From: Moniliophthora roreri
Taxonomy: Eukaryota > Basidiomycota > Agaricomycetes > Agaricales > Marasmiaceae
NCBI GenBank assembly: GCA_001466705.2
Contig: LATX02000189.1
Coordinates: forward strand, 62,001-126,000
Length of the DNA: 64,000 nt
Direction: 5' to 3'
The notes beneath the pieces are model-generated. The model worked only from the letters and a program-made list of their open reading frames with translations. It did not search any database and was not told where the DNA came from. The position numbers and the translations under genes were made by a program. Numbering within the stretch: the first letter of the stretch is position 1; the number at the start of each line of letters is the position of its first letter. This document shows, in pieces, positions 41,552 to 53,399 of this stretch.

Positions 41552-41573
41552 TTGAGGGCAGGTCAAATCGCGT
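41552..41573 (+). repeat. 22-bp direct repeat, copy 2
   Basis: Exact copy of 40247-40268 in the same orientation, just downstream of the KES1-like gene. Confidence 0.85.
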
Positions 41574-41674
41574 CGTGCGCAAACAATATCATTCAATCAA
41601 AACGTCCTCCATTACAGTAAACACGTAACACGTAGCAAAAAAGTATGCATGCAATCCATCCTTGAACCAACCAT

Positions 41675-43277
41675 CTAAGCCGCCGACGGCCAATTCTCCT
41701 GAAATACATAGGCATCTTCTGTCGGTGGTGTAATCTTTACTAGTTTACCGAGGCGTTCGTCTGCACAAGTGTTAGCCAAGAAGAGAGAAAGAGGTAGCGG
41801 CCTTACACGTAGGATCATTATCAATATGCTTGAAGTGCTTCAACTGCCATGTCGTCCCAGCAGCTACCTCATCCCTTCTTCTCTGCCTTTGTTCGTTCTA
41901 AAAAAAATAGGTATCAGTACCAAAACATGCAAAAACCCTTTGAACGCGCACACCTCAATCTTGCTCTTCTCCCTGCTCGCCATCTCAAAATCTCCCTCTC
42001 TAATCCCCTTTGCAACCAGCTTCCACAACTGCCTCGTCTCAAATTCACCCATCTTTCCATCCTTTTCAGCACCAATAGCTGTCACTTCTTCCTTTGGCCC
42101 ATTAACATCATGGAAATCCTTTCCACTCCTGGGACCAGAGATGTATTTACTCGTTTGATGCCATAAACCTTCTACGACGTGTTCCTTTGCACCAGCGCCA
42201 CCGAAACCAGGAGCAGGTGACATGATGGCTTTGAATGAATGGGATTTTCCGGAAAAGTATCCCTTGCCTTTGTATTCGATGGAACAGACGTACGAGTTGG
42301 AGATGATGTAGGATGTTTCTGTCAATTCGATGTAGGGAGAACCGTACCAGAGGCCATCGATACGAAGACGAGGAAGGGTCAAAAGGTATTCTGCGACGTC
42401 GCCAGAGGGGAGTTTGACGGTGAGAATTGCGTGACCGATTTGTTTAACGATGATGGAGCCAGCTGCGGGGACGGGGTCAATGTGGGGTAAGAAAGGGAAG
42501 TGCGTGTGTTACGTACAACTAAAACTAGTCTTTTGAGCATTATGTCCTACCAATTTGACGCCCCTTGATTCGTTCTCAATGACATAGGCGGTGATGGGAG
42601 GATGGTGTGAGACTTGTTCGACGAGGAGGTCTGTTTGGCCGCGGCCGTTCTTGTCTGGCCAGTAACCGTAGAATAGTCTATGTGATGGTGTTTGGTGAGG
42701 GGAGGAGGAGGTGAAGAAGTGATGAGGACGCACTCGCCAAGTACTGGATTGAGGGGTCTATAGGATTGGATCAGTTAGATTGGATGGGAAAAGGAGGAGT
42801 GGATACACACTTTTTCTCTGAACCCATACTTTCATTTCTCGACGTATATTGACCCTTGAGTGTACTTATAAACCATTTGAGGACAGCGATGGCACGATCT
42901 TCGTCATTTGTTGCATCTGCGATTGCTGAGAAGAGTTCTGGACGTTCACACCAGTAGGCTAAGGATAGAGAGAGAGATGAGGGGTAGACACGGGGTGTAC
43001 ACGGGGTACGAACCTGGAAATTCTGTGAGGGAGACTGGAGAGAGAATAAAAGGAGGAGCCGTCATGGACGAGAGATCGCCCGAGACCGAAGCAATGCTAG
43101 CATAGATCAGGCCATCGTGTAGGACAAAATAAGGGATATTTGAAGGAACATACGATTTCAAAAATGAAGTCCAACTGCTTCGTTGAGCCGCTGGCACTGC
43201 CTAGACATGCAAAGTTAATGATATGTGAATGAGGAATAATCAGAGCTTCAACTTGCCTCTCCCGCTTGTTCAGACAT
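41675..43277 (-). CDS. KES1: Oxysterol-binding protein-related sterol/PI4P carrier (KES1/OSH4-like)
   Basis: Nine exons: 43257-43277, 43154-43200, 43014-43096, 42811-42958, 42734-42757, 42517-42677, 41954-42462, 41807-41897, 41675-41760. The product, about 370 residues, has the OSBP-related signature [16 protein letters not shown] and the core KPLNPVLGE(L)FYGYW, and ends [17 protein letters not shown]...NWPSAA. It lacks PH and FFAT parts, as in the short yeast Kes1/Osh4 type, which exchanges sterol for PI4P between membranes. Two oddities: intron 1 uses a GC donor (GAGAG|GCAAGT) with a normal AG acceptor, and exon 5 is only 24 nt. All key residues visible appear intact. Confidence 0.9.
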
Positions 43278-46200
43278 TATGTGTGTGTGTGGATGGTAGT
43301 GGTGGTTAGTAGTAAAAGGAGAATTCAATATAAAAGGAGCTGACAGGCTGGCTAAGGCTTGCCTGGCAGTGGTTGTTACCAAATCAGTCCAAATGACGTA
43401 CTATTCACACAGAGATCGCCGTCCAACGGTCGCAATGAAGGGAACCTCTAGGTACCTCTAGGTATATAGGCTACTACGCGTCTTCACTTGACGCGAATAT
43501 CCTCATGTGTTGTATTCAGGTCATTTAGATTTCAAGTTCCGTCGATGGGTCGAGAAGGGAATTCGTGTATTTTTGGCCAACGAAAAAGTGTAAGGAACGG
43601 GATTACAACCGGTGTGTGAAAGGGATTGTATGGCGAAGAAGGTGAGGTCGACATTGTAATATTCGTGAATGCAAGTCTATCGGGTTGGGAGGCAAGGTTT
43701 TTACGGAGCAGAAAAGGCTAAACAAGTATTATAAGTCAAATAAACTAGTAAACCGAGAGTCAGATGTACGAGTCGTACAGTAAGTATCGTTAGCCTGCAA
43801 TAGGATGGGAGAATGGGCAAATGGCAAAGTCAGCCATCACGCCCTATGCTAATGCAAGCGCAGCCGGGTTAAGTACTCTTTCTTCTTCTCCATCACTACC
43901 ATATTAAAGCCCCAAGCCCACTTAGCCTCCTCTCACCGTATAATATGCTACTTTTTTTCATTTCGTCTGCTGCAAATGGTGGGACAAGCCCAGTAGTCAG
44001 TCATCTTTCTTTATCTTCGCATTCTCTTCGACTGATGGCTCTTGCGTTTCCATCGACACTTTAGCTCACACCCGTTAGGAACCGCATCTTTGTACCCATC
44101 CTGTACCTCTTCTGTTCCGACTGGCACGCACTGCCAGCTCTCCTTGCTACTACTTGGACCATCCGTACTCTGTTAATCCCGCTTCAACTTGAACTTGATA
44201 CTCCGGCATTGTTACTCTGACTTTTCCCGGTAGAATGTGTGCGGTGCAGGTGGCGTACAACTGCCGCTGCAGATTGCCCCCTGAATGAACTATTTCTGGA
44301 CTGTGGCGGCTTTCATCAAGTTACTTCAACTTTGCGGTCTTACTCTGAGTCTTCCTGACAAAGTCTTCTCGTGCCCTCCCCAAACTTTTACTCTGTGTTG
44401 CACTGCGTTCCTCTTCGATTCAGGCAAAACTCGTTGATGTATTCCTATGTGTCTCGTATCAATCTGAATTGGCTTTCCTCGCATCCTCGCCTTGATCTAG
44501 ATCCCTGCCCCCCTTTGACCAACATTCACATCATAGCCAGGTGCGTGTTTCTCTCTTTATGGGACGAGGTTAACAAGCTCTCAAAGCAATGCGTAGCTTA
44601 TTCATATCGCTGCCGCGCGTGGGCGAACCAATTAACCATCTATAGGAATGCATAACGCTCAAACGCCAGCGAACTTCTGGTGAGACTCTAACTCTGCCGG
44701 TTTGTCGTTCCGGTACCCGTTATGGCCCTTTTACGCGAAGTATCGTTGTCTTCCACGCTGAGCTTGCATATACCGAATCGCAGATGCGTCAATATTGGGG
44801 TACCTACGACTATTGATTATGCTAGGGCCTGAGACTCTACTCAAAGTATATCCTTTATCTGTCTAGCTCTTTCTTCTAGTAGCCACCCTGCAGTCACTCG
44901 CAGCGTTATGCATCCTGAAACTCAACATCATCAACTATGTTCAATCCTCTAAAAGACTACCGTTGCGAGATTTGACGAGTCTGGATGGTATGTGTCTCTT
45001 CCTTGCTTATATACACATCGTATCTTTTGGAAGGCGAACACTAAAACGCACGCAGGCTAATAGCCAGAATGGTAATCTCAGAGAGGATAAGCGGAAAGTA
45101 ATCGGTTGGTCCGCAAAGACGTGATGGAAGGAACTAAATAGAGCAACGGTGCAGGGCCTACATTCTTCACCCCTAACCCCGAACCTTCTAATAATTACGC
45201 ATGCTCAAATGCGGCGTTACTCTATCTCGTCCCTGCTGGGTTTTTTCGTGCATTGAACTCTGTGTTGCACGTTCCAGGTTGATGCGTTTTTTCGTCCAAG
45301 GAACTCTGGCTTGATTGGTGCGTTCTTGATCTTCCCGCGTCTCGTACCAGCCTGATACGATTTCCTGCTTTTCCTTGCTGTTACACCATCGTCTCTACGA
45401 ATAGAAATACCCTTAACTAGAATCACTGTGTTCCAGATCCCTGCCTTCCGACCAACATCCGGCACCTCGATGCTGCAGAAAACATATGCCATTTAGAAGG
45501 GCGACGTTAGTTGAACCATTGAGGTGTGTTATCATTCTATCTCTGGACGGCGGCGTTCTCGAGAATTCTGTGGTTCGTCTGATCCTCATGGTAACCGTCT
45601 ATGCATCAATCATGGATGTGTAGATCTCTCCCGTGTTACTCGGCCACTCGTCCAGACTTAGTTCAAAGGCTCCCGTTGATCATTTGGGAATCACTAATCC
45701 GGCTTTTACTCTACCCTGTTCTTCCCGTCTCCACAGATCACAGCTTGAGCTCCCGCCGGTCGGTGGTGCCTTATGATTATTCGGACTCGAGCTTAGACGT
45801 GTCTTCAACGCTGCCTAAAATGTGCTGCTACTCTGACTCGTGCCTTGACAAGATTCCCCACCACCCTCACTCGGACTTTGCATTGGCATGCCGAGTCTGC
45901 ATTTCCCGCATCTTGTCTTATGTGTATCATTTTGATGCACAAGTCCCGCTCACTGCCGCGATATGTATGTCGGGCGTCGAGTCAACAGTCATGTCGTACG
46001 CATTCTGAACATTCCTTTTTAATGTTTCTTCTCACTCCATTCCCCGTCGGACTCGACAAATACCGAACGGCAAATAGCCCATATGCCCTGTGGGTATTTT
46101 CCCTTTGATATTGTTGCCAGCTGGACCGGTAATATTGGTTACAATCAAAGCCATAGTTAACTCCTCGGGCTGTTGAGGGGCACACAGTCATCCTACTGCG

Positions 46201-47424
46201 ACCGCCAACGTCATCGCGGTCGGCTCAAGCTTCAAGTTCAGCGGTCGGATGCCTAGGCCTTATTCCCGCGGTACCGCAGAATCATCTCTTTCGTCTCCGC
46301 TGTACATCACAGTAACTTCAAGCCCAAATGAATACTGTACGCACAAGTACGTAGCGAACTGATCATGATATCTAGTAGAAAAAGATGTCGGCTGTGGGAT
46401 GGGTTACAACTGTTTGGAAAACTCGTTCCACCCGAGTCACCCAGTCCATTGTAGCAGATTTCCAAACAGAACAAAGATCATTTGATTCTTAAATGCGACA
46501 GGAACTTGGAATGTTCGGTGAGCGAGGTGCGAACCTGAGGTTGCGAGCAATGATCTTGCCTTAGATCTGAGATTTTATGCAGGGACTACAATACCAAAAC
46601 CAACGCCCAGCGCACAGCTGACTTATCTTGGGACCTGCAAACCTGCAAGCATGCCGAGTAGTTGTGTGGGTCTTGGTGACACTACGGAGCCCGTTGGGGC
46701 CGACCCCGCGCTGCTCAAGATAGTCTTTCGATAAAGTGGGACCTTTGACGGAGAGAAACTTGGCTCCGCTACTGCCACTTCGTGGTGTTTTTAGTAGTTG
46801 TCCATCTGCATCATCGGTGGAGTAGGGCACTGCAGCGTCAAGAACTGCAATTTGATAGGGGAAGCTGATAAATAAACGCCATACCATCAGCTTGCCATCA
46901 GCCATACTTAGCATCAGAATATCAAGTCCTCACTGACACGTGGCGATAGAACTCTTTCAATATGCCACCATCTAGGCCGTCCGGTTCTGCTCTGCTCTCC
47001 CGACTACAGATCCCAGTCTACGGCTTTTTATTATTATCGTGAACCCTTTGCTCGGCCCATGCTACGTATCCTATATATCCCATTAACCGGCCGACCGACA
47101 GAATGACTCAAAGGTAGAACATCAATCCTTCCAGAAACCAAGGCCTAGCAATATCAAAATGCCCATATGCATATACATCAAGGGATTCATCTACATATTC
47201 TGGAAAAATGTTATGGAGTTAATATGATCGTCATCGCATGATGGAAACCTGGCCATACTAGGCTATACTCTATTACAGGCTGCTGTGATGGGCTTCACGA
47301 CTTCTATCCTTCCATCTTGAATTTCAAGTATGGTATAAATAAACACCAATTGTAGGATTTACCTCTTATAAGCCCGTCCCTTCCCTAATCAACGCCGCTG
47401 TAGTTCCTTTCCTCGCCACCCCCC
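43278..47424. other. 4.1-kb gene-poor region with diverged internal repeats
   Basis: No open frame has domain or splice support. A (GT)n tract lies at about 43281-43292 and TACCTCTAGG is tandemly repeated near 43447-43465. Between 44290 and 46000 the sequence is pyrimidine-rich and holds diverged repeats: TCTGGACTGTGGCGGC (44296) versus TCTGGACGGCGGCG (45541), CTCTGTGTTGCAC (44391 and 45257), and AGATCCCTGCC...GACCAACAT (44499 and 45435). It may be old decayed repeat DNA or a non-coding transcript locus. Confidence 0.45.
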
Positions 47425-48868
47425 ATGACTCCCATCTCAGAGCACTTTTGGTCTCATCAGTCGTCCCCACCGTCCCCGTCTCCGCCTATGCACACGGACC
47501 TCTCCCCAGATGTCTTTGTCCTGAATGGTCACTCCTTCCCCAACGATCCAGACCTCAACTTGAGGGTTGTCGCAAAACGTTACAGACCAGCAACCACCAA
47601 TCACGATGGTGTAACACTCCTCCTCTTTCACGCCATTGGATGTCGTCAGTACTCCTACAATGTAAATCATGCATGAATCTCGACCTGACCTGAACCTTTA
47701 TAGATAAGGAACTATGGGAGCCGACTATCACTCGGTTATTCTCAGTTCAACGACCTCGACCTCGACACCGTAATCGTATACGGGAAGTGTGGGCATTTGA
47801 CAGAGAGAACCACGGAGATTCTGCAGTTTTGAATAGAGAAGCGCTGAAAGCATGGCCAGCTTGTTTACGTGCGTCCCATAATCCATCTCATGGATTCGTT
47901 GACTCGTTGACGTGATTTTGAAACCGTTTACCATTTCAACAGCGATCACGGAATGGGCCTCCACCGTAGCAGATTTTGTCAAATCTCGCCTCCACGACCA
48001 CCGCGTGGTCGCAGTGGGTCATTCTTCCGGAGCAGGCGTTGCGTCAGTATTATAATTCTCTTCGGGTGGCAATTCTGCAAATGGGGTATTGATTGCCATT
48101 CATACATTCTAGCATGTTGACAGCGAAATACGCTTCCTCCTCGTCGCCATATGCACGTATACAGTTCACCGCCACGATCACCGTCGAGCCCACGATATTG
48201 ACAAGGGACATATTTATGGAAACGTATGAAGAACGTATCAAGGGGATCAGGAAGACGGAAGAAATGACCGCTAGAAGACGTGATACTTGGGCTAGTCGTG
48301 AAGAAGCGCTCACTTCGTTACGAACACGCCTTCCTTGGTCGAGTTGGGATGAAAGGGTCCTCCGTCGGTACATTCAATACGGCTTGATCGAGACCGATCA
48401 TCGTCAACATAATGGGACCGTCACGCTCAAATGTCCGAAGATATTGGAAGCTGCATGTTACCCAGATGTCGACGGCCTCTTTGATAGCGCGGAGGCATTC
48501 GAGGAGCTCTGTCGAGATATGCCGGTACATATCATTTGGGGAGGCCAGCATGATTTCGCGTCGTTGTATGTTCATCTAGTACTTTGGTAATACTGACCCC
48601 AACTAATGCTGTTTTTCGCTCGGTAGCTCGCCCCAGCTAAAAAGGGCGTTGGTCACGGATAGGCGTGTGCCGGCGTCTGTTTCCACGGTTCCAGATGCTG
48701 GGCATATGGTGCGTCTTCTTGACTATATAGACGTATAAATGGTCGGCTGATGAGAGTACGTACTACCAGGTTCCCCTTCAACAACCGGATAGACTGGCCG
48801 ATACCCTTAGCGCCATACTGGATACGATACGAATCCCATATACCCCAATGACCCAAGCCAAGCTTTGA
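47425..48868 (+). CDS. Alpha/beta hydrolase
   Basis: Six exons: 47425-47644, 47704-47868, 47943-48042, 48113-48565, 48627-48708, 48770-48868. The spliced protein, about 370 residues, reads LLLFHAIGCHKELWEPTI (oxyanion region), VWAFDRENHGDSAVLN, VVAVGHSSGAG (nucleophile elbow G-x-S-x-G with catalytic Ser), IIWGGQHDF (acid region) and VPDAGHMVPLQQPDRLADTL (catalytic His). It is therefore a complete serine hydrolase fold of the AB-hydrolase-1 type, without a signal peptide, and likely cytosolic. Substrate unknown. Donors are GTCAGT, GTGCGT, GTCAGT, GTATGT and GTGCGT. It is oriented away from the 4-kb gene-poor stretch. Confidence 0.85.
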
Positions 48869-49076
48869 TTTGAACCACATTTCACATTCATCTGATCATT
48901 CCATGTCATTTCACGCCATCTCACTGTATCTCTATCATGTATTATGGACATCCAACCTAGACGAGGAAGACCAAACTGTCATTGTACTATACAGTGTTTA
49001 TACAATACATAGTTGAGTGGTGTGGTGATATGTATATGTAACGTTCAACAAAGTTCATTGCTGTTTAACCAAAGCT

Positions 49077-50324
49077 TCACTTAGTGTCGACCTCCGCCTC
49101 CTTTGGAACAACCACCCTCTGCACCTGAAACTCTGGCTGCCTTCCGTCAAAGGCAGCACCTCCAGATCTCTCAATCCTTTCCGGCGCTCCAGGTACGCCA
49201 AAGCCAAACACGCTCCCAAGACTAGCACGAAGTGCGTCATAGACTGTCTGGTGGGGTGCGGGTTCTATAGAGTTAATGGTATGAACGTGGATAAGGCCTG
49301 TGGTTGGTGAGAAGCCGTAGGTGCAGCCGCTACAACAGGCCTTTAATCAATGACTGTTCGGGAAACGAACGATCAAGGACAGAACGTACACTTCCCATTC
49401 TCCAACAGCTCGACTGACACGCGAGTTTCCAGTCACTCGTAACCCAATGAAGAGGCTTTTTTCCCGGTTTTTGTTTTGTTTGGATGAAGTGAGATCATGC
49501 TGGGCCGAGTACTTGGGTGTATTCACGACCACTTTATGTAGCGTTACTTGCAAGTCGGAATACAGGGTATTTAGGGTGTGTCGGATGAAGGTGGAGGATG
49601 CGATGTACAACGGGAGACCTGGAGCATACTTGTCAGTTTGATTCGCGAAAAGTGTAGTTTAAGCACCTTCAATATGAAGCGTCTTTGGGAAAGGCGCTGG
49701 TAATTCTACCGGAGGCGTGTACGACAGTCTGACTTTGGGACTGTATAAAGATTCTAGAGACTCGTTCGGTGTACGATAATCCAAGGGGTTCACATTGACC
49801 ACAGGAAGGTGAATTGAGGAAGTGGGTTGAGGTTCTCCAGTTGACTTGTTAATGGATGTTAAAAGACCGACATCGAAAAAGTCGGGAAGAGTTTGGGTGA
49901 GGACATCGATTGCTCTGCCTGGTGATGATAGAGAGAGGGTTCTGGGGGTAGTATCAGAGTGGAACTGGATACACTTCAAGGGTGATGCCAAAAGGCGTAC
50001 CTGTCCGAATTTCCCATTCCCTATCCGACACTTCATCCTGACTTTTCGGAGGCTGTGAGGAAGGAGAAGGACTGCCTTCGCCTTTGGTATTCGCGCTCAA
50101 AGAATCTGGAGGCAAGTCTTTCCTTAGTCCAAGTTCCGATGTCAACGAGAGGGAGAAGTGGCGGATTTGATTTTGAGGCGCTCTATGCCTCTGAGCCCAG
50201 TGGTACTGGGAGATGAAATATTCTGGGGACCATAGTGACAATGGTGTCGATTTTCTGCAACAAACTCGCGGTATTAGTATTGGTTTGAGCATAAGAGCTG
50301 AAGCGCTGATCCAATCCGGCATGG
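49077..50324 (-). CDS. Conserved fungal protein of unknown function, mitochondrial-looking N-terminus
   Basis: Spliced from the minus strand: N-terminal exon (start near 50324 or 50292) with MLKPILIPRVCCRKSTPLSLW and Arg/Ser-rich sequence typical of a mitochondrial presequence. Then DREWEIRTG joins across an 82-nt intron to RAIDVLTQTLPDFFDVGLL, YSPKVRLSYTPPVELPAPFPKTLHIEG, LPLYIASSTFIRHTLNTLYSDLQVTL, then via a 51-nt intron to GCTYGFSPTTGLIHVHTINSIEP, ending at 49077 (KEAEVDTK). The pattern of a helix-rich first half and alternating strands would suit an NTF2-like fold, but I cannot assign a named family. Convergent with the alpha/beta hydrolase gene (stop codons about 210 bp apart). Confidence 0.65.
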
Positions 50325-52025
50325 TGATCACACGCGCCGCTGCTTCCGACTCCGAGCTTCCAGAAATCTCCGCTCCAAACAAATTACTTTCGCTGTGTAA
50401 CTACACAAGGTACACGACTGATTATCTATCAAGGTGGAGCCCTTGGACAACAGAGCGGGAAGCCAGCGGTCCCATGACATAACTTTGACTTGACATACCG
50501 ACGGGTTGACTTGAAGTTGGGCGCCGTGACTTTGCATCAAGACATATCGTCGTAACGCCGCAAATGAATATCCCAAGCTTGAAGTAGGGATGGACAGCAG
50601 GTGAATTATTCGATAAGGCTTATGCCGCCAGGAAAGCCAGGGAAAGCCTCACCTGAAAGAGTCAGAACAACAGCACAATCATGTACCCTGATAAGGCACC
50701 GAGCAGATCAGCTTCAAGGAAAGGATAGACAGAGCAACTATATGAAGTCTGCCAGGATCCTTCTCTTGACTGAACGCTTGACAAGGCACGGCACATCCTC
50801 ATGAAATTGGCGAGACCTCAGACCGAGAAGTGCCGGACAACAGGGATATCCGAGTCACATAATCCTGAGTAGGTTTGACACGAGGATGTGAATATCGCGA
50901 ACGCTCCTAAACCACAGCTAAAGCGGACCGCTGTGGATTGTCCAGGAGAAACACGGAGAATGTGGAATTACTCATACGTCCGAACTTTGGGCGTGAAGCG
51001 CTTTAAACACTTTGAAGGTAAACAGATACTACCGCAATGGTCTGCCGGAGGAGATGCGTAAGAGTCATGTAGGACATGGATTGTCATCGGCTCGCTTCAA
51101 CTACGAAATATAAGACGGGTTTCTCTGGAACTTGTGGCCTTCAATTTGACCCGACCGCTCCGGTACTTAGTGAAACATGCCGCCAGCAAGAGGATTGCTC
51201 ACCTCACACGCAGCCCGTGCGTGGTGTACGAGCCAAGACAGAAAAGATCATGTAATAACCTGTAAGAACGCCTAGAAACTTGAAGGCGGTAGCATCCAGC
51301 TATAGATTTGCATCACTGGGGGAGACCGTAGGTGTCCGTTTACACTTCCTTGGACTGAATCAGGTCCCAAAAATCCGATGACATCACCTCGTTTGCGTCT
51401 GAATTTCGATGACTGCAAGCGTAAACCCTTAGGCTTCATTCAAATTGTGTAGGTGAGTAGAAGACTCTTAGGTTAGGTTGACTTGGGGAATGCAAACTAG
51501 AAAGGCCAAGAACCTGCGCGTACGTGATAATGGTTGCATGGAACTGTTACTCAGGAGTGATTGACGGTTATAAGGCGTCCGAATTCGGGTCGAAAAGCGA
51601 TATGCATGTATTCCTACGCGATATTTCGGGTTATGCAGTAGTTCATTGAGCATGTCAATGTCAAGTGTTGAAGGACTGAATTTCGAATTTTGATGACGAG
51701 TGAAACGATGGGGACTCTTGAGCAACATTGTTGAGCCAGAGGAGACAAAGGAGACAGGTGCTTGAACCTGAGTTGAGCGTTGAGCTGTGCGTGTGTTGAT
51801 CACAAAAGTTGCCTGGGAAACAAAGGGAAATCGTGACATAACCTGATGTGACATGATGTGACAGGCATAGAACGGCCGGCTTCAAAAAGGCTCACAAGCT
51901 GTCCAAGGACCTTTTCTTCTTCTTTCCCAACATCAACTCGCTGCCCTTCGCTGTCTGCAGTTCTTGAACGCCCTTCCTTTTGTTCATTTACACTCGTTCA
52001 ACACCCTCAGCTCAATATCGTCACA
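50325..52025. other. Intergenic, no confident gene
   Basis: 1.7 kb. Minus-strand open frames near 51468-51885 and 50328-50576 have no recognisable motif and no convincing splice partners. The last 150 bp are CT-rich (CTTTTCTTCTTCTTTCCC), as expected of the promoter and 5' UTR of the LysM gene. Confidence 0.5.
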
Positions 52026-52774
52026 ATGTTCTCCAAAAGCATCCTTGCCGTTACTCTCCCTCTCCTCGCCTCCTGTAAGTGCCCCAGTTTTACAAAATAA
52101 ATCTCGACACTCATTTTTTTAATGGGGGCGATTTCAGCTGCTATTGCAGGACCTTGTGTAAGGAAATACACCGTCAAGGCGGGAGACACTTGCGACAAGA
52201 TTTCTGCTGAACAAAGTGTTTCGACGTACGTTTCCATATTTCGCTCAGAAAAATAGACGAATCGTTGAAATTTCTTCCCAGTTATCAGCTCGCTGCTATC
52301 AACGCCGGTTACATTGATGAACTGTGCCATAACTTGGCCATCGACGACACCATCTGTATTGGATACGAGAATGAGGACTGCGACCAGACCTATGTTGTCA
52401 AGGACGGTGACACCTGCAGTGCCATTACCGCTAACCATGGCATCGACATGACCTTGTTGCTTGCCAACAACCCTCAAATCAACGATAACTGCACCAACAT
52501 CTATAATGGCGAGGTACGATCCTGACATAGTACCTCAGCGTCCCCTTTTTACTTACGTGAAATATCTCCTTAGGTTCTCAACGTCTGCAAAGATGTCATT
52601 GTCCCTCCCACTCCGGATGGCAAGCCTGTCGAAATCACTCCTCCTGCTAATGCTACTCCCGCCTCATTGGGTACTCCTGCCAACACCAACACTCAGCAGG
52701 ACAACAACCAGCAGGACGACGACAACGATGACCATGATGACGACGAGTCCCTCCCATTCTGTGACGAGCTCTAA
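52026..52774 (+). CDS. Secreted protein with two LysM domains
   Basis: Four exons, 52026-52074, 52138-52225, 52282-52513 and 52574-52774, give 189 residues. A signal peptide (MFSKSILAVTLPLLASSAIAG) is followed by LysM 1 (YTVKAGDTCDKISAEQSVSTY, about 28-75) and LysM 2 (YVVKDGDTCSAITANHG, NNPQINDNCTNIYNGEVLNVC, about 80-130), each with the Cys pair usual in fungal LysM proteins. LysM binds chitin or related GlcNAc polymers. Fungal secreted LysM proteins protect hyphae or sequester chitin fragments; which applies here is unknown. The C-terminus is Pro/Asn/Gln-rich, then acidic (DDDNDDHDDDE), ending SLPFCDEL. No enzyme domain. Confidence 0.88.
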
Positions 52775-53399
52775 GCTCCTCTCACCATTCTACCATGTTC
52801 CCTAGACGGACAAGCAAGTGGGACAACTCGCTAGTCGACGCGTCTGCTGATTCTCATCCTGCGGTCTTCATTCATGATTATACCACGTATCTCTAAACCC
52901 TACCTTTATTGAGTTTTGTCCGAGCTGTGCGTTTTGGCAGTTGGTTTCTTGGATTTGTCTATGTGCTTTCGTTGCATACGCTCTCATTGTTATACTGTGG
53001 ACAGTGGAATTCGTTTAGTACCTGTATGTCCCAGTGTAGCTATCTGTCGTTCTTTTCCAACGGAGTGCAATGATTCGGATGTCTTTGTCTCTATGAACAA
53101 GAATCGGGCATCTTCTAGTAACCGTTCACCTAAGCACTCATTTTTGTGGAGCACTGAAATTTGAAAATTATATACCTCAGCCGATGGTAAGGTTGTATTA
53201 CACTGTGCCTGAAGGTGAAACCCCGAGTCCAAGTGTCCAAGATGTATTCAATGAGTAGCTATAGAGTCAAACAGACAATGGTATGTAGGTTATATGGAAA
53301 AGACTGTGGCTGCAAAAGATCGACGTTGAAAACAGATACTCAAAGTAGTACACCCACGAAAACAGAAACAACAAAAAAGGGGTGTGAGTAGTCCGGCTA
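52775..53399. other. Intergenic, convergent 3' ends
   Basis: About 620 bp between the LysM gene and the first KRE6/SKN1-like gene, which end towards each other. It holds only unsupported short frames; probably 3' UTRs. Confidence 0.5.

Noticed and set aside
43281..43292. GT microsatellite as a regulatory element
   Set aside because: Six units only; ordinary simple sequence.
46561..46914. 117-codon minus-strand frame
   Set aside because: No motif, no splice context, in the gene-poor region; chance open frame.
47437..47670. Minus-strand frame opposite exon 1 of the alpha/beta hydrolase
   Set aside because: Shadow of a confidently spliced plus-strand gene.
49055..49240. Small membrane-like protein MTHFVLVLGACLALAYLE
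   Set aside because: Out-of-phase reading of the last exon of the conserved gene ending at 49077.
52007..52528. 173-codon minus-strand frame across the LysM gene
   Set aside because: Antisense to exons 1-3 and their introns; the plus-strand reading has signal peptide, domains and splice sites.
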